In this document: piece by piece, positions 49,656-58,947 of the stretch
How the letters are laid out: each line of letters opens with the position of its first letter
Numbering within the stretch: position 1 is the first letter of the stretch
From: Limnoglobus roseus
GTDB lineage: Bacteria; Planctomycetota; Planctomycetia; Gemmatales; Gemmataceae
Assembly: GCF_008254045.1 (NCBI RefSeq)
Contig: NZ_CP042425.1
Span: 7,950,163 to 8,014,162 of the forward strand
Reading direction: 5' to 3'
DNA length: 64,000 bases
Made by a program: the position numbers and the translations under genes
The notes under the pieces: model-generated
The model's database searches: none
Seen by the model: only the letters and a program-made list of their open reading frames with translations
Told to the model about the DNA's origin: nothing

Positions 49656-51272
49656 ATGCCCGACATGATGTCCACCCCCCCGGCCGTAAATCCTGTCGCC
49701 CCAGCCACCTTGGACACGTACGACGAGGTTCCTTACGAGAGCCATCCGTTTAGCCAAACGCACCCCAGTCGTCTGTTCGTCGTCGGAACCCTCTTCGGCC
49801 TGCGGCCCGTGCCCGTGCAACGGTGTCGCGTTTTGGAACTCGGCTGCGCAAGTGGGGGCAACCTCATTCCCATGGCAGACATGTTCCCCGAGAGCCAGTT
49901 CGTGGGCGTAGACCTCTCTGCCCGGCAAATTGAGGACGGGCAAAAACAGGTCGCCGAACTTGGCCTGAAGAACCTCACCCTCCGCCATGCGAGCATCGCG
50001 GACATCGACGTCGGGTACGGCATGTTCGACTACATCATCTGCCACGGCGTCTTCTCGTGGGTGCCAAACCACGTTCAGGAAAAGATTTACGACATCTTCG
50101 ACAAGAACATGAACGCGAATGGCATCGCGTACGTCAGCTACAACACATATCCCGGCTGGCACATGCGCGGCATGATCCGCGACATGATGCGCTACCACTC
50201 GGGTCGGTTCAACACGCCGCAGCTTCGCACCCAGCAGTCGCGGGCCTTGCTCGACTTCCTGGCCCAATCGGTGAAGCAAGAGGGGCCGTACTCGCAGTTG
50301 CTCAAGGCGGAACTCGAAACGCTCCGGCACCAGGCGGACCACTACCTCTACCACGAGCATCTCGAAGAGAACAACGAGCCGCTCTACTTCCACCAGTTCA
50401 TGACCCGCGCGGCCGGCCACAACCTCCGCTACCTCGGCGAAGCCCGCGTCGGCACGATGGTCACGGGGAACTTCGGCCCCGACATCGAGAAGACGTTGAA
50501 GATTCTCGCGACCGACCAGATTCAAGCCGAGCAGTACATGGACTTCCTGCGGAACCGCATGTTCCGCGAGACGCTCCTCGTCCACAACAAGGTGAACCCC
50601 GTGTGGAGCGTCCAACCGGAGGCGCTCCGCACCCTGCACGTCGCCAGCGGCGCGCGGCCGACCACGCCGGTCACGGATCTGACGAACGCCGACAACGTCC
50701 AGTACAAGTCGAACGCCGGGATGCAGATGGCCACGAGCCGGCCGCTGCTCAAGGCCGTGATGCAGGTGCTCAACGAGGCATTCCCGGGCACGGTCCCGTT
50801 CGACGTGCTCCGGAAAACGGCCCGCGAGAAGATCGGCGGCGACGCCAACGATCCGAAGCTCGTGGCCGAGGACACGAACGTCGTCGCCATCGGCCTGCTC
50901 AACTGCTACATGTCGAGCGACCTGATCGAGCTGCACGGCATGCCGATCACCATCTCGCGGAAAGTCGACGCCAAGCCGACAGCTCTCAAGTGGGCGCGGA
51001 TGCAGGCCGCACGCGGCGTGTCCGTCACCAACCGCCGGCACGAAGTGCTCCGCTTGAACGACCTGGACCGCCATCTCCTTCCGCTCCTCGACGGCCAGAA
51101 GACGAAGGACCAGATCATCGAAGGGTTGGCTCAGGTGTCGCTCTCCGGCCAGCTGAACGTGCAGAAAGACAACATCACGCTCAGCGACCCGAAGGACATC
51201 AACGCGGCCCTCTCTTCGGTCATCGACCAGGCGCTTCAGAAGGTCGCCGACCAGGCGCTGATGACGCACTAA
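49656..51272 (+). CDS. SAM-dependent methyltransferase with a regulatory domain
   Basis: 538 residues. N-terminal class I methyltransferase: VLELGCASGGNLIPMAD (motif I), VGVDLSARQIEDGQKQV, YDYIICHGVFSWVP-type motif. Then a methyltransferase-regulatory domain (HLEENNEPLYFHQFMTRAAG, ~210-300) and a C-terminal PKS/NRPS-associated-like winged region (LNDLDRHLLPLLDGQKTKDQ). This architecture is widespread in planctomycetes; the substrate is unknown. Single gene between csrA and an Rrf2 regulator. Confidence 0.88.
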   Translation: MPDMMSTPPAVNPVAPATLDTYDEVPYESHPFSQTHPSRLFVVGTLFGLRPVPVQRCRVLELGCASGGNLIPMADMFPESQFVGVDLSARQIEDGQKQVAELGLKNLTLRHASIADIDVGYGMFDYIICHGVFSWVPNHVQEKIYDIFDKNMNANGIAYVSYNTYPGWHMRGMIRDMMRYHSGRFNTPQLRTQQSRALLDFLAQSVKQEGPYSQLLKAELETLRHQADHYLYHEHLEENNEPLYFHQFMTRAAGHNLRYLGEARVGTMVTGNFGPDIEKTLKILATDQIQAEQYMDFLRNRMFRETLLVHNKVNPVWSVQPEALRTLHVASGARPTTPVTDLTNADNVQYKSNAGMQMATSRPLLKAVMQVLNEAFPGTVPFDVLRKTAREKIGGDANDPKLVAEDTNVVAIGLLNCYMSSDLIELHGMPITISRKVDAKPTALKWARMQAARGVSVTNRRHEVLRLNDLDRHLLPLLDGQKTKDQIIEGLAQVSLSGQLNVQKDNITLSDPKDINAALSSVIDQALQKVADQALMTH

Positions 51273-51359
51273 CCCACCACAGTCGCGAGCCGGCCTTACT
51301 CAAACAGGGCCGGCCCGCGACGGCCCGTTGACCGGGCACACCGTACCCAGGCAGCCCGC

Positions 51360-51815
51360 ATGTTTTCCCAGACGGTCGAGTACGCCCTACGAGCCGTCGT
51401 GTTCCTGGCGCAAAACCCCGAACGGTCCCGCACGACGGAACAGGTCGCGGAAGCCACCAAGGTTCCGCCCGCTTACCTCGCGAAGATCGTGCAGGGGCTC
51501 GTCCGTGGCGGCATCGTCCGCAGTCAGCGGGGCGTCGGCGGCGGCGTGATGCTCGCCCGCCTCCCGGACGAGTTGACGATCCTCGAAGTGGTCAACGCCG
51601 TCGACCCGATCAAGCGCATCACGAGTTGCCCGCTCGACCTCGCCTCGCACGGCGTGAAGCTCTGCCCGCTCCACAAGCGGCTCGACGCCGCCCTGGCGAT
51701 GGTCGAAGACGCCTTCCGCAGCACAACCCTCGCGGAAGTGTTGAACGAGCCGAGCACCAGCGTGCCGCTCTGCGAGTTCCCGCCGGTGCAGGTTTTGACG
51801 AAACGCAAGTCCTGA
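51360..51815 (+). CDS. Rrf2-family transcriptional regulator
   Basis: 151 residues. HTH: QTVEYALRAVVFLAQNP, VAEATKVPPAYLAKIVQGLV, wing RSQRGVGGGVMLAR. Three Cys (ITSCPLDL, VKLCPLHK, VPLCEFP) lie where Fe-S Rrf2 members (IscR, NsrR, RsrR) hold cluster ligands. Probably senses redox, iron or NO. Downstream is the convergent uppP. Confidence 0.93.
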   Translation: MFSQTVEYALRAVVFLAQNPERSRTTEQVAEATKVPPAYLAKIVQGLVRGGIVRSQRGVGGGVMLARLPDELTILEVVNAVDPIKRITSCPLDLASHGVKLCPLHKRLDAALAMVEDAFRSTTLAEVLNEPSTSVPLCEFPPVQVLTKRKS

Positions 51816-51818
51816 CCG

Positions 51819-52703
51819 TCACCACGAAATGAACCCGCTCGCTACCAAGGCCAGGATCACACCGGCGAGCAACAGCCGATAGGCCACGAACACGCCCGTC
51901 GAGTACCGCTGCAAGAACCGCATCAACCACGCGATCGACAGGTAGCCGACGCCGAAGGAAACGAGCGTCCCGACGATCAGGTTCGTGAGTTGCTCGCCCG
52001 CCTGGCGTTGCAGGATCACGTCGGACTTCATTCGGATCACCCACTCGGCCAGGTCCTTCATCCCGGCCGCCGCGATCGCGGGGACCGACATGAAGAACGA
52101 GAAGCGGGCCGCCGACGGGCGGGCCAACCCGAGGAACAGGCACGCCGTCAGCGTAGTTCCCGAACGCGAGCCCCCCGGCATCAACGCGCACGCCTGGAAC
52201 AGCCCCACGAAAATCGCATCCCACCACGTAATCGACCACTCGTCCCGCTCCGGGCGGCCGTTCCGTCGCCGCCGACCGGCGTACACCTCGGACGCGAGCA
52301 TCAGGAGCGCGAAGACGATCGACACCACCGCGATCGCGGGCGGGTTGTAGAAGTGTTCCTTCAGCTTCGAAGAGAACGCCGCCCCGACGGCCAGGGCCGG
52401 GACGGTGGCGACGAGAACCTGCTTCGCAAGTTTACCCTCCGGCGAGGCAGAGGTCACAATGCGGTTGTCGAACAGGTCGCGGTACAGGCCGCCGAGCAGG
52501 AGGGAGAGTTCTTTCCGAAAGTAGATGCAAACCGCGACCAACGTCCCGAGTTGGATGACCACGGTGATCGGGTCGCTTTTCAGTTCTTCCCGCGTTCGGC
52601 CCAGCCATTCTTGCACGAGAAGAAGGTGGGCCGTGCTGCTGATCGGGAGAAACTCGGTGAGGCCTTGAACGACGCCGAGGACGATGGCTTGCCAGATCGG
52701 CAT
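51819..52703 (-). CDS. uppP: Undecaprenyl-diphosphate phosphatase
   Basis: 294 residues with eight predicted membrane helices. LGVVQGLTEFLPISSTAHL holds the catalytic Glu/Ser box and PGGSRSGTTLTACLFLG the PGxSRSG phosphate-binding box. Recycles the lipid carrier for cell-wall polymer synthesis. Convergent with the Rrf2 gene, 3 bp between stops. Monocistronic. Confidence 0.95.
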   Translation of the reverse strand: MPIWQAIVLGVVQGLTEFLPISSTAHLLLVQEWLGRTREELKSDPITVVIQLGTLVAVCIYFRKELSLLLGGLYRDLFDNRIVTSASPEGKLAKQVLVATVPALAVGAAFSSKLKEHFYNPPAIAVVSIVFALLMLASEVYAGRRRRNGRPERDEWSITWWDAIFVGLFQACALMPGGSRSGTTLTACLFLGLARPSAARFSFFMSVPAIAAAGMKDLAEWVIRMKSDVILQRQAGEQLTNLIVGTLVSFGVGYLSIAWLMRFLQRYSTGVFVAYRLLLAGVILALVASGFISW

Positions 52704-52886
52704 GAAGCGATTCCGAGATTAGGGCGGGCGGAACGAGTATCCTACGGACGGCCGCAAAAAATCCCCGTTGGAAAAATCCCCCAACCGCTCCAAATGCCGC
52801 GGCGGGCGGGTCGAATACCTTTCATCACCCGCGTTTCGGGTGTGGGTACGACCGGCAACGGTCACTTTTCAGGGGGTGATTCGTTC

Positions 52887-53666
52887 ATGTGCAAGAAACT
52901 GCTCATCATGGCGATCGTCGGTGTCGTCGCCTTCTCCGCAATCAAGGGGACGAAGGCCTTCAACTACGCCAAGCAAGAAGTCGCCGGCGTCGGCGAGTGG
53001 GTCGATTCGCAGATTCCGACCGAGAAGAAGATTCAGCAACTTCGCAAGGAAGTGAAGCAACTCGATAAGGACATCGACAAGGCCCAGAACGCCCTCGTCG
53101 GCGAGATCGTGGACGTGGAGCGGTTGGCGAAGGACGTGGCCACGCTCAAGGGCGAGGTGACGACCGAACAGGCCAAGGTCGTCGCGATGGGCGATAAGAT
53201 CAAGGACGCCAAGGAGAAGGTGGCCTACGGCCGCACGACTCTGTCGCCTGACGCGGCTCTGCAACAGCTAAACAACGACACGAAGCGTGTCGTCGCCCGC
53301 AAGACGACGCTGTCCAACATGGAGCAGACCCTCACTTCCCGCGAGCGGATCAAGGACGCGCTCCAGAAGCAGGTCGAGGGCCTTCGCCGCAACAAGCAAG
53401 ACCTGTCGGTGGCCATCGACAAGCTCGAAGCCGAATATAAGGTGTTACAGTACGAGCAGATCGAGAGCAAGTTCCAGGTGGACGACAGCCGCCTCGCCGG
53501 CGTGAAGCAGTCGCTCCGCGACCTGCAACGCGACGTGGACGTCCAACGGCAGAAGCTGAAGATGTCCCCGACGCTGATGGAAGACGGCCCGCCGGCCAAC
53601 GGCCTGAGCGTGGACGAAATCCTCGCGCCACTGACGAGCAAGAAGGGCGAGTCGAAAGACGACTGA
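52887..53666 (+). CDS. Membrane-anchored coiled-coil protein
   Basis: 259 residues from ATG 52887. Short N-terminal anchor (KKLLIMAIVGVVAFSAIKG), then long coiled coils (IQQLRKEVKQLDKDIDKAQN, SMLEQTL-type heptads through VEGLRRNKQDLSVAIDKLEA). The end is disordered. Structural or scaffold role likely. Expression ends at a strong terminator. Confidence 0.8.
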   Translation: MCKKLLIMAIVGVVAFSAIKGTKAFNYAKQEVAGVGEWVDSQIPTEKKIQQLRKEVKQLDKDIDKAQNALVGEIVDVERLAKDVATLKGEVTTEQAKVVAMGDKIKDAKEKVAYGRTTLSPDAALQQLNNDTKRVVARKTTLSNMEQTLTSRERIKDALQKQVEGLRRNKQDLSVAIDKLEAEYKVLQYEQIESKFQVDDSRLAGVKQSLRDLQRDVDVQRQKLKMSPTLMEDGPPANGLSVDEILAPLTSKKGESKDD

Positions 53667-53687
53667 TCGTGATTCGGGAAGTGCAAC

Positions 53688-53723
53688 GGCCCGCGGACAC
53701 ACGTCCGCGGGCTTCTTTGTTTA
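53688..53723. terminator. Terminator after the coiled-coil gene
   Basis: GCCCGCGGAC-ACAC-GTCCGCGGGC (10-bp perfect stem) followed by TTCTTTGTTT on the plus strand. It overlaps the stop of yebC, so it may serve both converging genes. Confidence 0.85.
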
Positions 53724-54461
53724 GCCGGCCATCTCTTCGGTGATGTTCGCGTTGGTGTAGACGTTCTGCACGTCGTCGTTGTCTTCCAGCGCGTCGAGGA
53801 GTCGGACGACCTTCTTGCCGACCTCCGTCTCGACCTCGGCCGCCGTCTTCGGGAGTTGCGTTAGTTCCGCGGTGCCCGGCTCGTACCCGGCAGCCTTCAA
53901 CTTTTCTAGAACTTGGCCAAACGTCGTGGGGTCGGTCGTGATCTCGTAGACGGTCCCTTCCCGCTTGATGTCGTCCGCGCCGGCTTCCAACGCGGCTTCC
54001 ATCATCTTCTCTTCGTCCGGTTGAGCCTTGACGTCGAGAACGATTAAGCCCTTGCGGTCGAAGAGGTAGCCGACGCAACCGGGCGTGCCCATATTGCCGC
54101 CGCCCTTTTCGAACAGCGTCCGCACGTCGTTGCCGGTCCGTGCCCTGTTGTCGGTCAGCGCTTCAACGAGAATCGCCACGCCCCCGGGGCCGTACCCCTC
54201 GTAGGTCACGTCTTCGTAATTGACCCCTTCGAGTTCGCCCGTGCCCTTCTTGACGGCCCGCTCGATGTTGTCCTTCGGCATCGACACGCTACGGGCTTTG
54301 TCGATGGCGTAGCGTAAGCGTAGGTTCGTGTCCGGATCGCCACCGCCGTTCTTGGCGGCGATCATGATGTACCGGGCGAGTTTGCTGAAGAGTTTCGCCC
54401 GCTGGGCGTCTTGCTTGCCCTTGCGGACGGCGATGTTCGCGGAGTGACTGTGGCCTGCCAT
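53721..54461 (-). CDS. yebC: YebC/PmpR-family protein
   Basis: 246 residues. MAGHSHSANIAVRKGKQDAQ, RAKLFSKLARYIMIAAKNGG, NLRLRYAIDKARSVSMPKDN and YEGYGPGGVAILVEALTDNR are the family signatures; Trp is replaced by Ser in HSxxANI. Acts as a regulator or, in recent work on relatives, as a translation factor for proline stretches. Same strand as secY, with a hairpin repeat between. Confidence 0.95.
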   Translation of the reverse strand: MAGHSHSANIAVRKGKQDAQRAKLFSKLARYIMIAAKNGGGDPDTNLRLRYAIDKARSVSMPKDNIERAVKKGTGELEGVNYEDVTYEGYGPGGVAILVEALTDNRARTGNDVRTLFEKGGGNMGTPGCVGYLFDRKGLIVLDVKAQPDEEKMMEAALEAGADDIKREGTVYEITTDPTTFGQVLEKLKAAGYEPGTAELTQLPKTAAEVETEVGKKVVRLLDALEDNDDVQNVYTNANITEEMAG

Positions 54462-54469
54462 TTCAAATC

Positions 54470-54545
54470 CTCAGTTTCAAATTTCAGAGGTTCGCGTTTC
54501 AGAACTCCAACTTTGAAACTTGAAACTCTGAAACGTGAAACTCAG
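54470..54545. repeat. TTTCA-rich inverted repeat between secY and yebC
   Basis: CTCAGTTTCAAATTTCAGAG (left) pairs with the complement of TCTGAAACGTGAAACTCAG (right); short TTTCA/TGAAA units repeat every 7-10 bp on both arms. The right arm covers the secY stop codon. Could act as terminator stem or be a mobile palindromic unit. Confidence 0.7.
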
Positions 54546-56086
54546 TCCTCGGTCAACCCCTGGAAGTTCCGCATGACGAGGTGGCTGTTGATCTTGGACA
54601 CGAGGTCGAGGGCCACGCTGATGACGATCAAGAGGCCCGTACCGCCGTAGAAACTCGCGATGCGGGGGTCCACGTCGAGTTCGCCCTGGACGATGCTCGG
54701 GATGATCGCGATGATCGCCAGGAACGCGGCTCCGACGTAGGTAATCCGCATGAGTACCTTTTCCAGGTAATCGGCCGTGCTCTTGCCCGGTCGGTAGCCG
54801 GGGATGAAGCTACCGTGCTCCTTGAGGTTCTCGGAGATTTCCTTCGGGTTGAACGTGATCGCGACCCAGAAGTAACAGAAGACGTAAATCAGCAAGATGT
54901 AGAACATGTTGTACGTCCAGCCGCTACCACGGCGGAACACGTCCCGCAGGGTGTGGGCCCACGACGCATCCGAAATGTTTACGATGATGTCGAACAGGAA
55001 CGTCGGAATGATGAGTAGCGTGCTGGCGAAGATAACGGGCATCACGCCGGCGGCGTTGAGCTTCATCGGCAGGACACTGCGACCGCCGCCGAACTGACGG
55101 CGTCCGCGGACGTGCTTGGCCGATTGCATCGGGATGGCACGCTTCGCCTTGGTGATGGCGATGACGCCGACGACGACCGCGACGAACAGCATCATCAGGA
55201 CGACGAACTTTTCGAAGCTAATGTCACCAGTCGCGCTGCCGAGGGTGAACAGCGATTCCTTGAGTTTGGTCGTGCCAGGTTCAAACAGCATGGCCCCGGT
55301 CGCGTCCGGGATGCGGGCGACGATGCCGGCCATGATGATGAGCGAAATCCCGTTGCCGATACCGTACTCGTCAATCTGCTCGCCCAGCCACATCATGAAC
55401 AGGGTGCCCGCGGTCATGATGAGGACGGCGGAAAGCCCGAAGAAGAACGGTGAATAACCGGGAATGAGCAGACCCAGTCCCTCGCCCCCGCCGCCCATGT
55501 CTGGCGATCCCGCGAAGAGGTAGCGAACGAACATGATTGACTGCGCAATGCAGATCGGCACCGTCAGATACCGGGTGTACTCGTTAATCTTCTTCTGACC
55601 GGACTGCCCTTCCTTACGGAGTTTTTCCAGCGAAGGCACGACGCCGGACGACAGTAGTTGCATGATGATCGACGCCGAGATGTACGGCATGATGCCGAGG
55701 GCGAAGATGCACCCGTTGCTCAAGTTCCCGCCGGAGAACATGGACACGAAGCCAAGAACTCGGCCGAGCGTACCGCCGGACCCCTCGTTCATCTTCTGTT
55801 GCAGCTTCTCGTGGTTGACCATCGGAAGCGGAACGTAATAGCCGATGCGGTAGGCGGCCAAGAAAATGAGGGTGATGAAAATCTTCCGCCGCAGTTCCGG
55901 GATGCGGAAGATCAGGAGCAGCTGCTCCGGAGCAAGGCCGACGACGGCCCCGATGATACCGGCGATGAGCGCAGCGTAAGCGACCGGAAAGCCGAGGACC
56001 GTCAGCCCGATGTTCGAGAACGTCAGGGCAATCCCGGCTACGATGAGAACCGTGCCGATCGCGAGTGCGGGCCGTCGCCAGTTCAT
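54542..56086 (-). CDS. secY: Protein translocase subunit SecY
   Basis: 514 residues, somewhat longer than the usual ~440. Ten membrane helices; IFALGIMPYISASIIMQLLS (helix 2 region), YGIGNGISLIIMAGIVARIP, FNPKEISENLKEHGSFIPGY and RPGKSTADYLEKVLMRITYV are signature blocks. Forms the SecYEG channel. Last gene of the ribosomal operon; adk, map and infA, common neighbours elsewhere, are absent. Confidence 0.97.
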   Translation of the reverse strand: MNWRRPALAIGTVLIVAGIALTFSNIGLTVLGFPVAYAALIAGIIGAVVGLAPEQLLLIFRIPELRRKIFITLIFLAAYRIGYYVPLPMVNHEKLQQKMNEGSGGTLGRVLGFVSMFSGGNLSNGCIFALGIMPYISASIIMQLLSSGVVPSLEKLRKEGQSGQKKINEYTRYLTVPICIAQSIMFVRYLFAGSPDMGGGGEGLGLLIPGYSPFFFGLSAVLIMTAGTLFMMWLGEQIDEYGIGNGISLIIMAGIVARIPDATGAMLFEPGTTKLKESLFTLGSATGDISFEKFVVLMMLFVAVVVGVIAITKAKRAIPMQSAKHVRGRRQFGGGRSVLPMKLNAAGVMPVIFASTLLIIPTFLFDIIVNISDASWAHTLRDVFRRGSGWTYNMFYILLIYVFCYFWVAITFNPKEISENLKEHGSFIPGYRPGKSTADYLEKVLMRITYVGAAFLAIIAIIPSIVQGELDVDPRIASFYGGTGLLIVISVALDLVSKINSHLVMRNFQGLTED

Positions 56087-56216
56087 GGGAGTTCCTTTTC
56101 GTCGGTCGCCAAACCGTCAGCGGGGTCTCGAAAACGCACACGGGGCAGGCCGGGTCGGCCATCGGCCGTGCCCCGCCCGCCCCGTCAGGTCACTGGATTC
56201 ACCGTCGGGCCGGCGG

Positions 56217-56741
56217 TTACTTCGGGCCGTCCGGCTTCTTCTTCTTGGAGTTCTTGCCCTGGCCCATCTTGCTGCGGACCGGCTTCTTCGGGCCCGGGAT
56301 CAGTTCAGCAGTGCCGCCCTTGGCCTCGATCTTGGCTTTCGCCGAAGCGGAGAAGTGTTCCGCCTTCACGGTGACCTTCTTCGTCAACTCGCCATCACCG
56401 AGGATTCGGAGTGCGTCGAATGTCCCGACCAGAAGGCGTTCCTTCTTGAGAGCCTCGATGTCGACCGTCGCGCCGTCGGCGAACTTGTTCAGGTCACTGA
56501 CGTTGATGACGGCGTATTCCTTCTGGAACATGCCGTTGCTGAAACCACGCTTTGGCAGGCGGCGGTGAAGTGCCGTCTGACCGCCAGTGAAAAGCGCCCC
56601 CGGCAGGCCGGCACCAGCACTTGCGTACTGGCCCTTGTGACCGCGTGATGATGTTTTGCCGTGACCAGAGCCAACGCCGCGGCCGACGCGCTTCTTGAGC
56701 TTGCGTTTCTGAACGCCGTGCGAGAGTGCCGTCAGGTCCAT
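56217..56741 (-). CDS. rplO: 50S ribosomal protein L15
   Basis: 174 residues (usual ~145). KKRVGRGVGSGHGKTSSRGH and KGQYASAGAG are the diagnostic N-terminus; LPKRGFSNGMFQKEYAVINV follows. Lys-rich C-terminal extension. Its ATG overlaps the rpsE stop by one base (TAATG), with no rpmD between. Confidence 0.97.
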   Translation of the reverse strand: MDLTALSHGVQKRKLKKRVGRGVGSGHGKTSSRGHKGQYASAGAGLPGALFTGGQTALHRRLPKRGFSNGMFQKEYAVINVSDLNKFADGATVDIEALKKERLLVGTFDALRILGDGELTKKVTVKAEHFSASAKAKIEAKGGTAELIPGPKKPVRSKMGQGKNSKKKKPDGPK

Positions 56742-57256
56742 TAGAGTTTCACTCCCCGAAGGGCGGCCACTTCTTCTTTGGTCCGCAGTTGTTGGAGGCC
56801 GTTGATCGTCGCCTTCACGAGGTTGATAGGGTTCGTGCTACCGTGAACCTTCGTGAGGATATTTGCAATACCAGCCGCCTGGAGCACTTCACGTACGCCC
56901 GGACCGGCCTTCAAACCTGTACCAGCACCGGCCGGAACTAGGATGACCTTGCTCGCGCCGTACTTACCGATCACGCGGTGCGGAATCGAGTCGCCGCGGA
57001 GCGATAGCTTCTTCGTCCGGCGGGCTTGTTGCTCACCTTCTTTGATCGCCTTCTCAACAGCCGGGGGCACTTCGTTTGCCTTGCCGTAACCGAAGGATAC
57101 CTTACCTTGCTTGTCGCCGACGACGACGAGCGCGTTAAAGCTGAAGCGACGCCCGCCCTTCACCACGCACGCCGATCGCTTAATTTTGACGACGAAGTCG
57201 ACCATGCCCTGGTCGCGCGAGTCGCGTTCACCCCTGTCGCCACGCTCTCTAGCCAT
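56741..57256 (-). CDS. rpsE: 30S ribosomal protein S5
   Basis: 171 residues from ATG 57256. VVKIKRSACVVKGGRRFSFN, ALVVVGDKQGKVSFGYGKAN and HRVIGKYGASKVILVPAGAG are conserved S5 segments. Acidic/Arg N-terminus (MARERGDRGERDSRDQ). Decoding and helicase role on the small subunit. Confidence 0.97.
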   Translation of the reverse strand: MARERGDRGERDSRDQGMVDFVVKIKRSACVVKGGRRFSFNALVVVGDKQGKVSFGYGKANEVPPAVEKAIKEGEQQARRTKKLSLRGDSIPHRVIGKYGASKVILVPAGAGTGLKAGPGVREVLQAAGIANILTKVHGSTNPINLVKATINGLQQLRTKEEVAALRGVKL

Positions 57257-57331
57257 GTTGAACCTCAGTACACAGGACACGCGGCCCTGAGAATCTCGTC
57301 AGTGTATTTTGCAGGTTGCGTGCGGAGGCAA

Positions 57332-57784
57332 TTAAGCCTTCGCGGAAGCTTCCTTCTTGGGCTTTTCCTTCTTCGCTTCTGGGGCGGCCGCAGGGGCTTC
57401 CTTCTTCTTGTCTTCGAGACCCGTGCACTTCAGCCCTGCCAGCGTCGCCGCACGAGCCAGAGCCTTGACACGGCCGTGGAAACGGCACCCACCGCGGTCG
57501 AACGTCGCCTCGTTAATGCCCTTGGCCTTGGCCTTCTCTGCGATCTTCTTGCCGACTTCCGCGGCCGCGGCGATGTTGCCGCCGTACTTCAATTTGCCGT
57601 CCTTCGCATTGCTCGCGGCGGCAGCAATCGTGACTTCCGCGTCATCGTCTATAAGCTGCGCGTAAATTTGCATGTTGGTGCGGTGAACCGACAGCCGCGG
57701 CTTGACGGCCGTCCCGTGAATTGCCTTGCGAACGCGATACCGGCGGCGTTCAGTGCGTACTGCCTTGCTCTTGTGTGCGTCCAT
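57332..57784 (-). CDS. rplR: 50S ribosomal protein L18 with a charged tail
   Basis: 150 residues versus ~120 usual. KAIHGTAVKPRLSVHRTNMQ, IYAQLIDDDAEVTIAAAASN, FDRGGCRFHGRVKALARAA are L18 blocks binding 5S rRNA. Extra ~30-residue Lys/Glu/Ala tail (KKKEAPAAAPEAKKEKPKKE). Confidence 0.96.
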   Translation of the reverse strand: MDAHKSKAVRTERRRYRVRKAIHGTAVKPRLSVHRTNMQIYAQLIDDDAEVTIAAAASNAKDGKLKYGGNIAAAAEVGKKIAEKAKAKGINEATFDRGGCRFHGRVKALARAATLAGLKCTGLEDKKKEAPAAAPEAKKEKPKKEASAKA

Positions 57785-57866
57785 TGTCTTACCTGTCGGT
57801 CGAACGTCAGCTATCCGCCGCCGGTCGAGGGTGTTCTGGAATGTAACCGTTCAAGCCGCGAGCAAA

Positions 57867-58418
57867 TTACTTGCTGCTCGCGAACGACTTCCCTTCCTTG
57901 CGGCGGACCGTCTCGTTTTCGTACCGAACGCCCTTGCCCTTGTACGGCTCCGGCTTCTTGCTCTCGCGGACTTCGGCCGCGAACTGACCAACCTTTTGCT
58001 TGTCCGGTCCACTCACGACGATCGTCGTCGGATCGGGCACAGCAACCGTGAGCTGGTCTTCAGCCTTCGGCACGTGCAAGATGCGGTTCGCAAAGCCGAC
58101 AGTCAACTCGACGCCCTTATTCTTGGCAGCGGCCTGATAACCGACGCCTTCAATCTTGAGGCGTTTCTCGTAGCCCTTGCTGACGCCGGTGACGATGTTA
58201 TTGACCAGAGCCCGCGTGGTGCCGTGCAACGCCCGCGACTGCTTCGAATCGTCCGGACGTTCGACAGTAATTTGCTTGCCGTCAGTGGCAACTTTGATCG
58301 AAGCGTGGTGCGTGAACTGAAGCTTGCCCTTCGGGCCTTCAACCTTCACCACGCCCTTGTCGATGCTCACCTTCACGCCCGCCGGAATCACAACGGGTTG
58401 CTTGCCGATCCGAGACAT
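57867..58418 (-). CDS. rplF: 50S ribosomal protein L6
   Basis: 183 residues, usual length. MSRIGKQPVVIPAGVKVSID, NIVTGVSKGYEKRLKIEGVG, YQAAAKNKGVELTVGFAN, and C-terminal EPYKGKGVRYENETVRRKEG are all diagnostic. Confidence 0.97.
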   Translation of the reverse strand: MSRIGKQPVVIPAGVKVSIDKGVVKVEGPKGKLQFTHHASIKVATDGKQITVERPDDSKQSRALHGTTRALVNNIVTGVSKGYEKRLKIEGVGYQAAAKNKGVELTVGFANRILHVPKAEDQLTVAVPDPTTIVVSGPDKQKVGQFAAEVRESKKPEPYKGKGVRYENETVRRKEGKSFASSK

Positions 58419-58479
58419 TGTTCAAAACTCCCGAGGCTTAACCGGCTAGAAACCGGGGTGCAGCCCGTTGAAAGATCAA

Positions 58480-58926
58480 TCACCACACGGTAGCGATCAA
58501 CTCGCCGCCGACCTTCGCCTTGCGGGCCTGGCGGTCACTCATCACGCCGCGACTGGTACTCAGGATGGCGATCCCAAGGCCGTCCAGCACCCTTCGGACG
58601 TCCTTGTAGCCCTGGTAAACCCGCTGACCGGGCGAACTGGCGCGGGAAATGTGACGGATAACCCGCTCCCCATCCGGACCGTACTTCATGAACACTTGCA
58701 GGACAACATGGGGCTGACCGTAGTCTGCCGTCTCTTGGAATTCGTTGTGACCTTCGGCGTTCGGCGAGTACTTGCCGACGCGGAAGCCGAGAATGAACCC
58801 TTCCTCCTGCAGCACCTTGGCAATGGCCACTTTGAGCTTGGTGCCGGGCATCTCGACAGCGGGCCGCTCGATGCTGTTGGCATTGCGGATGCGGGTCAAC
58901 ATGTCCGCGATCGGGTCAGTCATCAT
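58480..58926 (-). CDS. rpsH: 30S ribosomal protein S8
   Basis: 148 residues. MTDPIADMLTRIRNANSIER at the start and ILSTSRGVMSDRQARKAKVG at the end are S8 signatures; the middle is slightly extended. ATG 58923 is the alternative start. Confidence 0.97.
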   Translation of the reverse strand: MMTDPIADMLTRIRNANSIERPAVEMPGTKLKVAIAKVLQEEGFILGFRVGKYSPNAEGHNEFQETADYGQPHVVLQVFMKYGPDGERVIRHISRASSPGQRVYQGYKDVRRVLDGLGIAILSTSRGVMSDRQARKAKVGGELIATVW

Positions 58927-58947
58927 GGTGGTGGTTCTCCGATCGGG

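Noticed and set aside
54470..54545. Possible CRISPR-like array of TTTCA units
   Set aside because: Units are 5-10 bp, irregular, and arranged as inverted arms; there are no spacers of constant length and no cas genes.
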